A stretch of 64,000 bases of DNA from Annona cherimola (GCA_030490835.1 CM059972.1:55533563-55597562); one strand, 5' to 3'. Positions 11,071-21,492 are shown, counted from the stretch's first letter. Notes: a model not told the origin generated them from the sequence alone. Numbers and translations are program-made.

Positions 11071-11585
11071 AGGATTTTAGACTTGAAGATTGAAGTTTCA
11101 AGCTTATTCCAAGGATCATATTGAACTTGTTCAAACCCAAATGAGATGAAAAGTTCATTCACAAAGAAACAACTTAAGATTCTTGAAGATCAAAGCTAAG
11201 ATTCATATTCAATGTTCAATTCAAGTCTATCAAGCCAAGGCAAATGTTCAAGCCTATTCAAATAAGGCAACACCCAAGTTATGGAGACCAAGTGAGTCCA
11301 AGACTAAGCGAGGAACAAGCATATATCATGCAAGGACTCAAACAGCTCAAAAGCTTTGCAAGGATCAAGCCGAATCTTGAAGAACAAAGCAGCTTCAGCA
11401 AAACCCGAGCCAAGTCGCAGGCTAAGTCGACTTCAGGTTCGACTTGAGTCGAAGTCTGAAACCAAGTCGACTAAAACTCAGACTTGGGAAATTGGAAGAA
11501 CTGGAGTCGCAGACGAAGTCGACTCCAGATGCGACTTGGGTTGCCAAGTCGCAAGCCAAGTCGACTCCATCTTCGACTTGGGTAT

Positions 11586-11607
11586 AACGTTCGAATTTTC
11601 GAACGTT
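11586..11607. promoter_or_regulatory. 22-bp near-perfect inverted repeat upstream of the TATA box
   Basis: Arms AACGTTCGAA and TTCGAACGTT around TT, about 56 bases before the TATA box. Copies: 20681-20702 (identical), 41654-41675 and 50799-50820 (one mismatch each). Position and conservation suggest a promoter element or protein-binding site; that role is inference. Confidence 0.75.
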
Positions 11608-11662
11608 GGAGTTCATTTATTGCGCACCAACCACCTCCACAACGTTCATATTTTCTTCCCTC

Positions 11663-11670
11663 TATAAAAG
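11663..11670 (+). promoter_or_regulatory. Probable TATA box, 5' LTR of Sirevirus 1
   Basis: TATAAAAG in CCCTCTATAAAAGGACCC, the only strong TATA context in the LTR; transcription would start around 11690-11700. Confidence 0.7.
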
Positions 11671-12399
11671 GACCCTCAAATGAACGTGAAAAATATACAA
11701 GAACATTACAAGACACTACTATATACTCTACAAAGTCCAAAGAGAGAAAAGAAGATCTAGAAAGGAATCCTATTTGCTTTTCTCCATTTCTGAGTGGTTC
11801 GTATACATTCTAAGGAAGAAGAAAGCTTCAAGTTGCTAGCGCCTTCATCAATATTCATCCAAAGCTGCTTCTACAACTTCTTCCTCATGCTAAATCTGCC
11901 TACACAAATCTGTAAAGTGTAGTTTCATTTATTTCATTGTCTTGTTGTATAAATCTTGATTTAGCTTGGGTAGCTAAGATCAAGTATATGCAAAGTAGGG
12001 TGTGATTGGAGTGAGACTCATCACCTACTTTTGCATGTGAGTTGTTTATGCCCCCTAGAGCTAGAATCTAGAAGAGAGCAAGTGGCTCTAGTTGTATATG
12101 CCCCCTAGAGCTGAAATCTAGAAGAGAGCGGTGACTCTAAATGTATTCGTGGAATACATAGTGGAACACAAGTCACAACAGAGTGTGAGCTTGGAAGAGT
12201 GGAGTAGGGAAGGTTTGCCCGAACCACTATAAATCTTGTGTTATATTTCTTTTTACTGTTTTATCTTTATTGCTCTCTAGCTTTTTTCTAAAGGGGATTA
12301 ATTACTCAAGGGGTTAAGTCTTTTATTTACCAAAGAATTTTAAAGAACCCAATTCACCCCTCCCCTCTTGGGTTTTGCCACTAACTCGGGACCAACAAG

Positions 12400-12411
12400 T
12401 GGTATCAGAGC
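12400..12411 (+). other. Primer-binding site of Sirevirus 1
   Basis: TGGTATCAGAGC two bases after the 5' LTR; initiator methionine tRNA type. Confidence 0.93.
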
Positions 12412-12445
12412 AGGTCTTTGAGTTTACCAAAGAGATCTTATCAAT

Positions 12446-14239
12446 ATGGCATCCCAATCTACTTCCGTTCCCGCTTTTGCTGAAGGCCAATCCTTTACAA
12501 GGCCACCGTTGTTTGATGGGAGCAATTTTGGATATTGGAAGCTTCGTATGAAGCAACTCATCATGGCTACCGACATGGATTCTTGGATTGCTATCCAAGA
12601 TGGAGTAACCTTGCCTACCGATGAAAGAGCTTCCAAATGGACCGATGAGGAAGTAAGAATTGTTAAGAGCAACGCCAAAGCTATGAACTCTTTATTTTGT
12701 GCTCTTACTGCTTCTGAATATGATAGAGTATCCTCTTGCTTAACCGCCAAAGAAATATGGGATACGCTAACCTCTATCTATGAAGGAACTTCTCAAGTCC
12801 AAGAGACGAGAAGAAATATATTGATTGGAGAACTAGAAAACTTTAGAATGCTAGATAGAGAAAACATCTCTGAAATGTTTGCTAGATTCTCTAAAATTAC
12901 TAATGCTTTAAAAGGTCTTGGAAAGGCTATATCTGAATCTGAGCAGGTTATGAAAATTTTGAGAGCTCTTCCCGAGTCATGGACTCCAAAGATCACTGCG
13001 ATAGAAGAAGCCAAGGATCTTAACACATTAAAGCTTGAAGACTTAATTAGCTCACTCATGTCACATGAGCTAATCAAGAGAAGAAATGAAGATCAACATA
13101 GGGGCAAAAGAGCAATCGCCTTGAAAGCCGCACAAGACACTGACGATACCTCCTCTTCTCAAAACGACGACGAGATTGCCCTACTCACAAAACGTTTCAG
13201 AAAATTTGTGAGAAAAGGCAAAAATTTGAGAGGTTTCAAAGAAAGAACTCCCAAAGAGAAGAAGAAAGAATCGACCAAATGTTACCGATGCGGCGGTTCG
13301 GGACATATGCAAGCTCAATGTCCAACTCCCGAAGAGAGCAAGGCAAAAGAACAAAGAAAGGATCGAGGGGACAACAAAAGATTCCAAAAATACAAAGGTA
13401 GAGGCATTTACGTAAACGATGAGGAATCTACAACGAGTAACTCCTCAACCGACGAAAACGAGGCGGAAGAATGTGCGAGAATTTGCTGCATGGCACAAAT
13501 CGAACAAGAAGAACGAATTACCTCAACAAAATGCACAAGCGATGAAGAGGTAAGTTCCAAACTCTCCCATTCTAAATCAAGTTTTACTTCCTTTCAAGAA
13601 TGCCTCAAATGTACTGAATTAGATGAGCTACAAACTGCATATGATTCATTATATGAAGAAATGAAGAAATTAGGAAGCAAGTTTACAATTAAGAAAAGAC
13701 AATGTGATGCAACAATAATTGTAAATGGTAAACTTGCAGAAAGATTAGACAAATTGAAAGATGAAAATGATCAGCTGAAAAAGGAGAACAAATCATTAAA
13801 TGAATCATTAGCTAAGTTCTCTAATCCAGGAGAAAGTGTCAAAATATTTTTGAATATGACCTCCCAAACACATAAAAGAGGTCTTGGGTATCATACATTT
13901 GAGCAAGGAGAAAGTAGCAAATCAAATGTACAAATACTTGAGAAACATCAAACTAAAAATGCATCTATGTACAAGCCACAAAAGAAAAATTTTAAGTGGA
14001 CTAGAAGACCAACATTTGAACCATTGCATACTTGGAGGCCTACTCCAAGATTACCTATGGCTTGTAATTTCTGCAATAAAATGGGACATAAAACCTACAA
14101 ATGTAATTTTAAGAAATTATATGACCATGGTGCAAAATTAGTTTGGGTTCCAAGAAACACAAGATTTGGGCTAGAACAACAAAAATTGATTTATATTACT
14201 AACCCAAATGGACCCATAAAATGGGTACCAAGGAGATAA
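12446..14239 (+). CDS. gag: Sirevirus Gag, 597 aa
   Basis: Capsid and nucleocapsid protein that would package the element RNA. The N-terminal half has the plant copia Gag (UBN2-like) fold signature: PPLFDGSNFGYWKLRMK, AKEIWDTLTSIYEGT, ILRALPESW. A CCHC knuckle CYRCGGSGHMQAQC starts near residue 279. Charged and Lys/Glu-rich segments follow, with a probable coiled coil around residues 415-465, and a second knuckle-like CNFCNKMGHKTYKC starts near residue 540. ATG at 12446 is about 35 bases after the primer site. The frame is open throughout and ends TAA at 14237-14239. Pol follows in the +1 frame after 7 bases, so Gag and Pol are not joined in one frame. Confidence 0.95.
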   Translation: MASQSTSVPAFAEGQSFTRPPLFDGSNFGYWKLRMKQLIMATDMDSWIAIQDGVTLPTDERASKWTDEEVRIVKSNAKAMNSLFCALTASEYDRVSSCLTAKEIWDTLTSIYEGTSQVQETRRNILIGELENFRMLDRENISEMFARFSKITNALKGLGKAISESEQVMKILRALPESWTPKITAIEEAKDLNTLKLEDLISSLMSHELIKRRNEDQHRGKRAIALKAAQDTDDTSSSQNDDEIALLTKRFRKFVRKGKNLRGFKERTPKEKKKESTKCYRCGGSGHMQAQCPTPEESKAKEQRKDRGDNKRFQKYKGRGIYVNDEESTTSNSSTDENEAEECARICCMAQIEQEERITSTKCTSDEEVSSKLSHSKSSFTSFQECLKCTELDELQTAYDSLYEEMKKLGSKFTIKKRQCDATIIVNGKLAERLDKLKDENDQLKKENKSLNESLAKFSNPGESVKIFLNMTSQTHKRGLGYHTFEQGESSKSNVQILEKHQTKNASMYKPQKKNFKWTRRPTFEPLHTWRPTPRLPMACNFCNKMGHKTYKCNFKKLYDHGAKLVWVPRNTRFGLEQQKLIYITNPNGPIKWVPRR

Positions 14240-14246
14240 GATTTAT

Positions 14247-17200
14247 TTGCTTATTTTTCAGACATGTCTTAAGGCAAAGGCAAACAATGAATGGTTTATG
14301 GATAGCGGTTGCTCAAGGCATATGACCGGTGAAAGAAGTTTGTTTCACAAACTTAAGCCTTGTAATGATGGAATGGTTGCCTTTGGCAATAATGAAAAAG
14401 GTAAAATTAAAGGTAAAGGAAATATACATAGTATTTCAAATGCATGCATGGAAGATGTTTTGTTTGTTGAAGGACTCAAACACAATTTAATGAGCATTAG
14501 CCAATTATGTGATAAAGGATACAAAGTTGTGTTTGAATCATCTATATGTAATGTATTTGATGGAGAGCATATCATGTTTAGTGGTAAAAGACATGGAAAT
14601 GTATATTTGGTTTCACTTGATGAATTGAATGGTCAATGTCTAATGGCCATTGATAATGATCCATGGGTTTGGCATAAAAGGCTTGGACATATAAACATGG
14701 GAAACATAAAAACCCTATGGAAAAAGAGTTTGGTAGAAGGATTACCAAGATTGAAATATGACAAAGACAAGATTTGCAAGGGATGTCAATTATCAAAACA
14801 ACCCAAGATGCCTTTCTCTACCAAAAATGAAATTTCCACCAATAAGCCACTTGAATTGCTACATATGGATCTATACGGGCCATCCGACATTCTAACCATT
14901 GGTGGAAAGAAATATGTATTTGTCATAGTTGATGATTTTTCAAGATTCACATGGATAATTCTCTTAGCTAGTAAAGATGAAGCCTTCTCTATGTTTGCAA
15001 CATTTGTAAATTTGGTGCAAAATGAAAAACGAAGTACTATTGTGACCATAAGAAGCGATCATGGTGGCGAATTCGAAAACAAACGATTCATGGAATTTTG
15101 CAATGAAAAAGGAATTCACCACACATTTTCTGCACCAAGAACTCCACAACAAAATGGAGTAGTAGAAAGGAAAAATAGAACTATACAAGAGATGGCTAGA
15201 ACTATGCTAAATGAGAGCAATCTATCCAAGAAATTTTGGGGTGAAGCTGTAAGTACAGCTTGTCATGTATTGAATCGTGTCACCATTCGAGCAATCTTGA
15301 AAAAGACTCCATATGAACTATGGAAAGGAAGGAAACCAAATATTTCTTATTTTCATGCTTTTGGATGTACATGTTATGTTTTGAACAATGGAAAAACTAA
15401 CTTGGGAAAGTTAGATGCTAAAAGCGATGAGGCTATATTCTTTGGTTATTCATCAAATAGCAAAGCATATAGAGTTTTCAATAAACGAAACCAAGTTGTT
15501 GAAGAATCCATACATGTTGTATTTGATGAAATTAATCAAACTCCGAGAAAGGAGGATGAACTGAGTGATGCAGATGAAACAAAAGGCAAAGAACAATCAA
15601 AGGAACTTGAGCTCAAGCCAGAAAATCTCGTGGAGGAAGAGGTAAGTGAAGGTAATGATTCTTACAAACCCCCAACTGATTTGAAGTTCAAAAATGCCCA
15701 TCCAATTGAACAAGTTATTGGAAATATATATGAAGGAGTGAAAACTAGAAGATCAAAACAAAACGTTTATGGTCAATATGCCTTTGTATCTAAAATTGAA
15801 CCAAATATCATTGAACAAGCTCTCAGTGATGAACATTGGATTATTGCAATGCAAGAAGAGCTAAACCAATTCGAAAGGAACAATGTATGACATTTAGTTC
15901 CTAGACCAAATAATCACACTATCATAGGTACTAAATGGATATTTAGGAACAAATTAGATGAAAGCGGACTCGTAATTAGAAACAAGGCAAGATTAGTAGC
16001 CAAAGGGTATTCCCAAGAAGAAGGAATTGATTTTGAAGAATCATATGCACCCGTGGCTAGATTAGAAGTCATACGTATTTTACTAGCATTTGCTTCTCAT
16101 ATGAATTTCAAATTGTTTCAAATGGATGTAAAAAGTGCATTTTTGAATGGCTATCTGAATGAAGAAGTATATGTTGAACAACCCCCTGGCTTTGGAGAAA
16201 AGAATCAATCAAAGTATGTCTATAAATTGACCAAAGCATTATATGGACTAAAACAAGCTCCAAGAGCTTGGTATGAAAGATTGAATAAATTTTTGATTGA
16301 CCATGAGTTTCAAAAGGGGAAAGTAGACACTACTCTGTTCATTAAATATAAAAATAAAAACATTTTAATTGTGCAGATTTATGTTGATGACATAATATTT
16401 GGTGCTACTGACGAAAAACTTTGTCAAGAGTTTTCTAAGATAATGCAGAGCGAATTCGAAATGAGTATGATGGGAGAATTAAATTTCTTCCTTGAACTGC
16501 AAATCAAGCAACAAAGTGAAGGAATATTTCTAAATCAGTTCAAATACGCCAGAGAGATGCTCAAGAAGTTTGGAATGCAAAATAGCAAAGGAGCAAACAC
16601 TCCAATGAGCTCTACAATCAAGATCGATGCGGACGAAAATGGTAAAAGTATCGATCAAACACTTTATAGAAGCATGATAGGATCCTTGCTATACTTAACT
16701 GCTTCTAGACCCAATATCCTATTTAGTGTTTGTATGTGCTCTAGATTCCAAGCATGTCCAAAAGAATCACATCTACTTGCTGTAAAAAGAATTTTTAAAT
16801 ATTTGTTAAAAACTACAAATCTTGGACTATGGTATCCAAAGGGGTCAACCTTTGATCTAATCGGCTATTCGGATGCAGACTTTGCCGGATATAAAGTAGA
16901 TAGAAAAAGTACCAGTGGAACTTGTCAATTTCTTGGACATATGCTAGTTTCATGGCATTCAAGAAAACAAACAAGTGTTGCACTATCTACTGCGGAAGCC
17001 GAATACATAGCCGCCGGTAGTTGTTGTGCCCAATTACTTTGGATGAAACAACAGTTGAAAGACTATGGTATTGATTATGTTGATATTCCTATTAGATGTG
17101 ATAATACAAGTGCAATTTGTTTGACTAAAAATCCTGTATTGCATTCTAGAACCAAACATATTGATGCGAGACATCATTTTATTCGTGAACATGTTGAAAA

Positions 17201-17324
17201 TCATGATGTGTGCTTAGAATATGTGAAAACAGAGGATCAAATTGCTGATATCTTTACCAAACCTCTAGCTAAAGAATCATTTTACAAGATTAGGAATGAT
17301 ATGGGGATGATAGAGCTAAATTAG
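14247..17324 (+). pseudogene. pol: Sirevirus Pol (PR, IN, RT, RNase H) with one in-frame TGA
   Basis: Enzyme polyprotein of 1026 codons with a single in-frame TGA at 15888-15890. Order: protease WFMDSGCSRHMTG, pre-integrase WHKRLGHINMGNIKTLW with CKGCQLSKQ, integrase core HMDLYG, IRSDHGGEF and PQQNGVVERKNR, then the stop, then RT ([52 protein letters not shown]) and RNase H ([24 protein letters not shown]). The stop lies in the linker between integrase and RT, where related proteins usually have Trp (TGG to TGA would explain it). No ATG opens this frame; readable sequence begins at TTG 14247 after a TTTTTCAG tract. The second Sirevirus has the same TGA. Confidence 0.92.
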
Positions 17325-17370
17325 GAAAAAATTAAAATAAGAAATCAAAATTTGAAAAAGGCAAACTGAT

Positions 17371-17535
17371 AAGTCAAGTCGACTCCGCCAAGTCGACTTG
17401 GGAAAGTGAAGTCGACTCCGCTTCGACAGCAGAGTCGACTCCACGGGGTCGAAGTCAACTCCGCACTATGTGTGAAGTCGACTCCGAAGGACCGAAGTCG
17501 ACTTCGCCTAGGGCAAAGTCGACTCCGTGCACGCG
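17371..17535. repeat. GTCGAC repeat cluster between pol and the 3' ORF
   Basis: About eight AGTCGACTCCG or AGTCGACTT words follow the pol stop, with less regular palindromy than in the LTR. The counterpart in Sirevirus 2 is at 44932-45022. Confidence 0.85.
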
Positions 17536-17554
17536 ACCGTCCGACTTCCGCATC

Positions 17555-17980
17555 TTTTTTCTTTTTTTCTTCTTCTCTTCTCTCTTTCTTCCTCCCATTT
17601 CTCTCCGTCTCTCTGTTTTTCCTCTTCTCTCCTCCGGCGACAACCCTGTTTCTTTTTCTTCTCCGGCGATTTCTCCTACTAAAGATCCTCGCCAGTCATT
17701 CCTCTTCGTTTCCAGTTGTTCTCTCTCTCTCTATTGGTATCAGTTCTCTCTCTCTCTCGTCATTTCTCTCTCTGTTTTCTTTCGAAAAACCGGCAGATTG
17801 TTCTAATTCTAGAATTCTAGCAATTGCTCTCTATCTGTTCCATTTTCTCCCCTCTAAAAGTCCCATCTCTTCTCAGTCCTCTCAACTCTCTTTTTCTCTC
17901 CCAACTCTCTCAGCTCTCTCTCTCACAGTTCTCTCAAATCTCCATTCCTATCTCTCAGTCTCCAACTCCAAACCATTTCA
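17555..17980 (+). other. CT-rich leader before the Sirevirus 3' ORF
   Basis: About 420 bases dominated by T and C with CTCTCT runs, ending just before the ATG of the 3' ORF. It resembles the pyrimidine-rich 5' untranslated region of a plant gene. The second Sirevirus has the complementary GA-rich segment at about 44560-44930. Apparent ORFs here are low-complexity Ser/Leu/Phe strings and are not proposed as genes. Confidence 0.6.
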
Positions 17981-19530
17981 ATGGCACCAAAAAGGGCAGT
18001 ATCAAAACCTTACCCCAAAAGGGTTCCTACACAAACCGAAGAGGTTCCAAGAAAACAAAGAACACCCGCTAAAAGAGCTAGAGAGGAACCGTCAACCTCA
18101 ACGGGTAGAAGGGTTCGATTTCAGACCACAACCCAGTCAACTGATCGAGCTCCACAATCTGAAAGCCAACCTGAAAGCTCTTACTCTTCAAGGATTCCTA
18201 TCAAGAAGGGGCAAGTTCTAAAAATGCCCACTACTTATTTCAGGACAGAGCTACACATAGTCGCTTCTACAGAAACTTCTATGAACGAAAGGTATTCATT
18301 CCTAAGATCATAGATTTCAAGTTCCTCAACGACTATGAGTTCGACATAGAAGAGTTGTTGGATTTCCAAGGATGGATACAACTATTCAAATCCGATGAAC
18401 GGATCTATCCTGATCTCACAAGACAATTTTATTATTTATGGGACGACACCAAGTTTTGCACTTATGTCAAAGGCAGTGAAATACAGTTTGGGGGTAGCAA
18501 CCTCCCAGATCAAGACAGAGCCCTGAGAAGAATTGGAAACATTCTTCAAGTACCCTTTGATGAAGAGAGGCTTTCCCAGGATCTGACAGTGGACCAGATC
18601 TACAATGAGTTAACAAAAAGCAACAAATACCATGCAGGTACCAAATTTCTGCATTACATGGATCTTCCTCCCAGACTCAGGGTCATCCGCTTGCTAATAG
18701 CCCACTGTATCTTGCCAAAAGGAGGCGGAAGAAATCAACTCAATCCATAGGAAGCAGTGATCTTATGGAAATTGGTCAATAAGGTGAAGATCAGTCTTCC
18801 TAGACTCTTCCTTGAAGCCCTGGCAAATAAAAAGGAGAACCCACGGGGTGTGCTACCGTATGGATCCTGGATCACTTTGATCCTGGAAAGGTGCGATGTA
18901 GACATCAACGGGGAACCATATGAAGTTCCAAAGACAACAAATGCCATCAACAGGGCTTTGCTCCAACGCATGAAGATCAATTTGGAGCAGTTTAGGGATG
19001 ACAGAATCCGGGAGAAGCTTGGCGAGCCAGTCCGAGAACAAGAGGACAATGCACAAGCTGAGGGGGAGCAAGCTCCCGAGGCATCGCCTGAACGGCCTGC
19101 ATCTCCTCTGTCACACGGATCACATTCTCCTCAAGGATCAGTTGCACCCGAACGCGTGCCGCCTACTTCAGATCAAATGGCTGCACTTCAAAGCCTCAAA
19201 AACAAGATCTTGGATGCTATGGGTCATCAAGAAGATAGGATGACTAGCCTAGTGACCAGTGTGCTGAATGCTATCACTGATATGCATTCCCGACAAGATC
19301 ACATGGATCGAGAACTGCGTACCATCAAATATCACCTCGCCTCCGGACGTCACAAGAAGAGGCCTATGCCCGAACTCGATCCATACGAATCGGGTTCAGT
19401 TCATAAAGCAGCATCTCCCGATCATGATATCTCCATCTACTCATCTGCCCAAAATCGTCCTATCAAACCAATCTTATATCCGATCTCTCAATTTCAATTC
19501 ACAAAATCATTAAGAGTTGATCATTTTTGA
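17981..19530 (+). pseudogene. Sirevirus additional 3' ORF, one frameshift and one stop
   Basis: Third coding region behind pol, in the place where Sireviruses may carry an env-like ORF. Seen: a basic N-terminus (MAPKRAV..., PAKRAREEPSTSTGRR), a globular middle (DYEFDIEELLDFQGW, ERIYPDLTRQFYYLWDD, LRVIRLLIAHCILPKGGGRN, LPRLFLEALANKKENPRGVL) and a C-terminal probable coiled coil (MAALQSLKNKILDAMG). No signal peptide or membrane segment is evident, so an envelope role is not supported. The middle reminds me of the 'putative plant transposon protein' domain, from memory only. Lesions: a one-base deletion near 18250-18270 relative to the second copy, and TAG at 18748-18750 where the other copy has CAG. 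It ends at TGA 19528-19530. Confidence 0.75.
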
Positions 19531-19550
19531 TAGATTTTTGATAGTTTGAC

Positions 19551-19564
19551 AAAAAGGGGGAGAT
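19551..19564 (+). other. Second, upstream polypurine tract of Sirevirus 1
   Basis: AAAAAGGGGGAGAT, about 20 bases after the 3' ORF and 307 bases before the LTR-proximal copy. Sirevirus 2 also has two such tracts. Multiple polypurine tracts are a described Sirevirus trait. Confidence 0.8.
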
Positions 19565-19857
19565 AGAATAGGTGAGTTGAGTAAAATTTTCTTTTGGGTT
19601 GGGTAGTTTTGTATCTAGGTTTCATTTTTGTTTTGTATTGCATTTTGAAACTTGATATATATATATGCTATTGATGAATGTTATGTTTGCTTAATAAAGT
19701 ATTCAATATGATTTGCTTGAAAGGTATCCAATATGCCAAAATGGTTGAAATTTCAAAAAGCTCTGACCTATATGACAAATGCTCTGTTTTTCAAAAGACA
19801 TATGAACATGATTAATGATTGAAAGGTATCAACTCAAATGAAGTTTTGTCAATCATC

Positions 19858-19871
19858 AAAAAGGGGGAGAT
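19858..19871 (+). other. LTR-proximal polypurine tract of Sirevirus 1
   Basis: AAAAAGGGGGAGAT immediately before TGTTGGAAAC of the 3' LTR. Confidence 0.9.
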
Positions 19872-21492
19872 TGTTGGAAACAATGTTTAAAACAATAAAA
19901 ATTGACCAAATCTTGAGTTTCGATGATTAACAAGAACTAATTTGAGTATATAAAAGGTACTAATGTGTTTGCTAAATGTTTAAGGAAAGCAAAGAGGTCA
20001 AGTCGATCTTCAAGTCGACTTGGACTTCGACTTGGGTGAAGTCGATCCCAAAGTCGACTCCAGCGTTGATTTTGAGGGCACGAAGCTGCCCAAGTCGCAA
20101 ACGAAGTCGACTCCAGGTGCGACTTGGGTCAAGTCGCAGACAAGGTCGACTCCAACTTCGACTTGAGGATTTTAGACTTGAAGATTGAAGTTTCAAGCTT
20201 ATTCCAAGGATCATATTGAACTTGTTCAAACCCAAATGAGATGAAAAGTTCATTCACAAAGAAACAACTTAAGATTCTTGAAGATCAAAGCTAAGATTCA
20301 TATTCAATGTTCAATTCAAGTCTATCAAGCCAAGGCAAATGTTCAAGCCTATTCAAATAAGGCAACACCCAAGTTATGGAGACCAAGTGAGTCCAAGACT
20401 AAGCGAGGAACAAGCATATATCATGCAAGGACTCAAACAGCTCAAAAGCTTTGCAAGGATCAAGCCGAATCTTGAAGAACAAAGCAGCTTCAGCAAAACC
20501 CGAGCCAAGTCGCAGGCTAAGTCGACTTCAGGTTCGACTTGAGTCGAAGTCTGAAACCAAGTCGACTAAAACTCAGACTTGGGAAATTGGAAGAACTGGA
20601 GTCGCAGACGAAGTCGACTCCAGATGCGACTTGGGTTGCCAAGTCGCAAGCCAAGTCGACTCCATCTTCGACTTGGGTATAACGTTCGAATTTTCGAACG
20701 TTGGAGTTCATTTATTGCGCACCAACCACCTCCACAACGTTCATATTTTCTTCCCTCTATAAAAGGACCCTCAAATGAACGTGAAAAATATACAAGAACA
20801 TTACAAGACACTACTATATACTCTACAAAGTCCAAAGAGAGAAAAGAAGATCTAGAAAGGAATCCTATTTGCTTTTCTCCATTTCTGAGTGGTTCGTATA
20901 CATTCTAAGGAAGAAGAAAGCTTCAAGTTGCTAGCGCCTTCATCAATATTCATCCAAAGCTGCTTCTACAACTTCTTCCTCATGCTAAATCTGCCTACAC
21001 AAATCTGTAAAGTGTAGTTTCATTTATTTCATTGTCTTGTTGTATAAATCTTGATTTAGCTTGGGTAGCTAAGATCAAGTATATGCAAAGTAGGGTGTGA
21101 TTGGAGTGAGACTCATCACCTACTTTTGCATGTGAGTTGTTTATGCCCCCTAGAGCTAGAATCTAGAAGAGAGCAAGTGGCTCTAGTTGTATATGCCCCC
21201 TAGAGCTGAAATCTAGAAGAGAGCGGTGACTCTAAATGTATTCGTGGAATACATAGTGGAACACAAGTCACAACAGAGTGTGAGCTTGGAAGAGTGGAGT
21301 AGGGAAGGTTTGCCCGAACCACTATAAATCTTGTGTTATATTTCTTTTTACTGTTTTATCTTTATTGCTCTCTAGCTTTTTTCTAAAGGGGATTAATTAC
21401 TCAAGGGGTTAAGTCTTTTATTTACCAAAGAATTTTAAAGCACCCAATTCACCCCTCCCCTCTTGGGTTTTGCCACTAACTCGGGACCAACA
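19872..21492 (+). repeat. 3' LTR of Sirevirus 1
   Basis: 1621 bp. Same termini and same TATA box (20758-20765), 22-bp inverted repeat (20681-20702) and U5 repeats as the 5' copy. It lacks 134 bp of the U3 palindrome cluster: sequence jumps from CCCAAAGTCGACTC to CAGCGTTGATTTT at about 20058. Confidence 0.95.

Larger units (their letters stand above)
10643..12397 (+). repeat. 5' LTR of Sirevirus 1
   Basis: 1755 bp. U3 carries two clusters of GTCGAC-centred palindromes (about 10768-11070 and 11406-11582), a 22-bp inverted repeat at 11586-11607 and a TATA box at 11663-11670. U5 carries two copies of a roughly 50-bp repeat (about 12042-12148) built on CCCCCTAGAGCT. It is 134 bp longer than the 3' LTR because one palindrome-bounded segment is missing there. 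Confidence 0.95.
10643..21492 (+). mobile_element. Ty1/copia Sirevirus (SIRE/Maximus-type), full length
   Basis: 10.85 kb copia element with LTRs of 1755 and 1621 bp (TGTTGG...CCAACA), initiator-Met primer site, gag, pol, an additional 3' ORF behind a CT-rich leader, two polypurine tracts and TSD TCTTC. Gag type, the WFMDSGCSRHMTG protease motif, the [12 protein letters not shown] box and the extra 3' coding region place it in the SIRE lineage. I noticed only three substitutions between LTRs outside one large gap, so it is young. An in-frame stop in pol and two lesions in the 3' ORF argue against autonomy as it stands. Confidence 0.95.

Noticed and set aside
10781..11158. Short ORFs through the GTCGAC arrays, also at 11356-11813, 19972-20253, 20451-20908, 41674-41910 and 51023-51769
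   Set aside because: The repeats simply lack stops in several frames. The ORFs lie within LTRs, overlap on both strands and have no recognisable domain.
17981..19530. Envelope protein
   Set aside because: The position fits env-like ORFs of Sireviruses, but I see no signal peptide, transmembrane segment or cleavage-like site.
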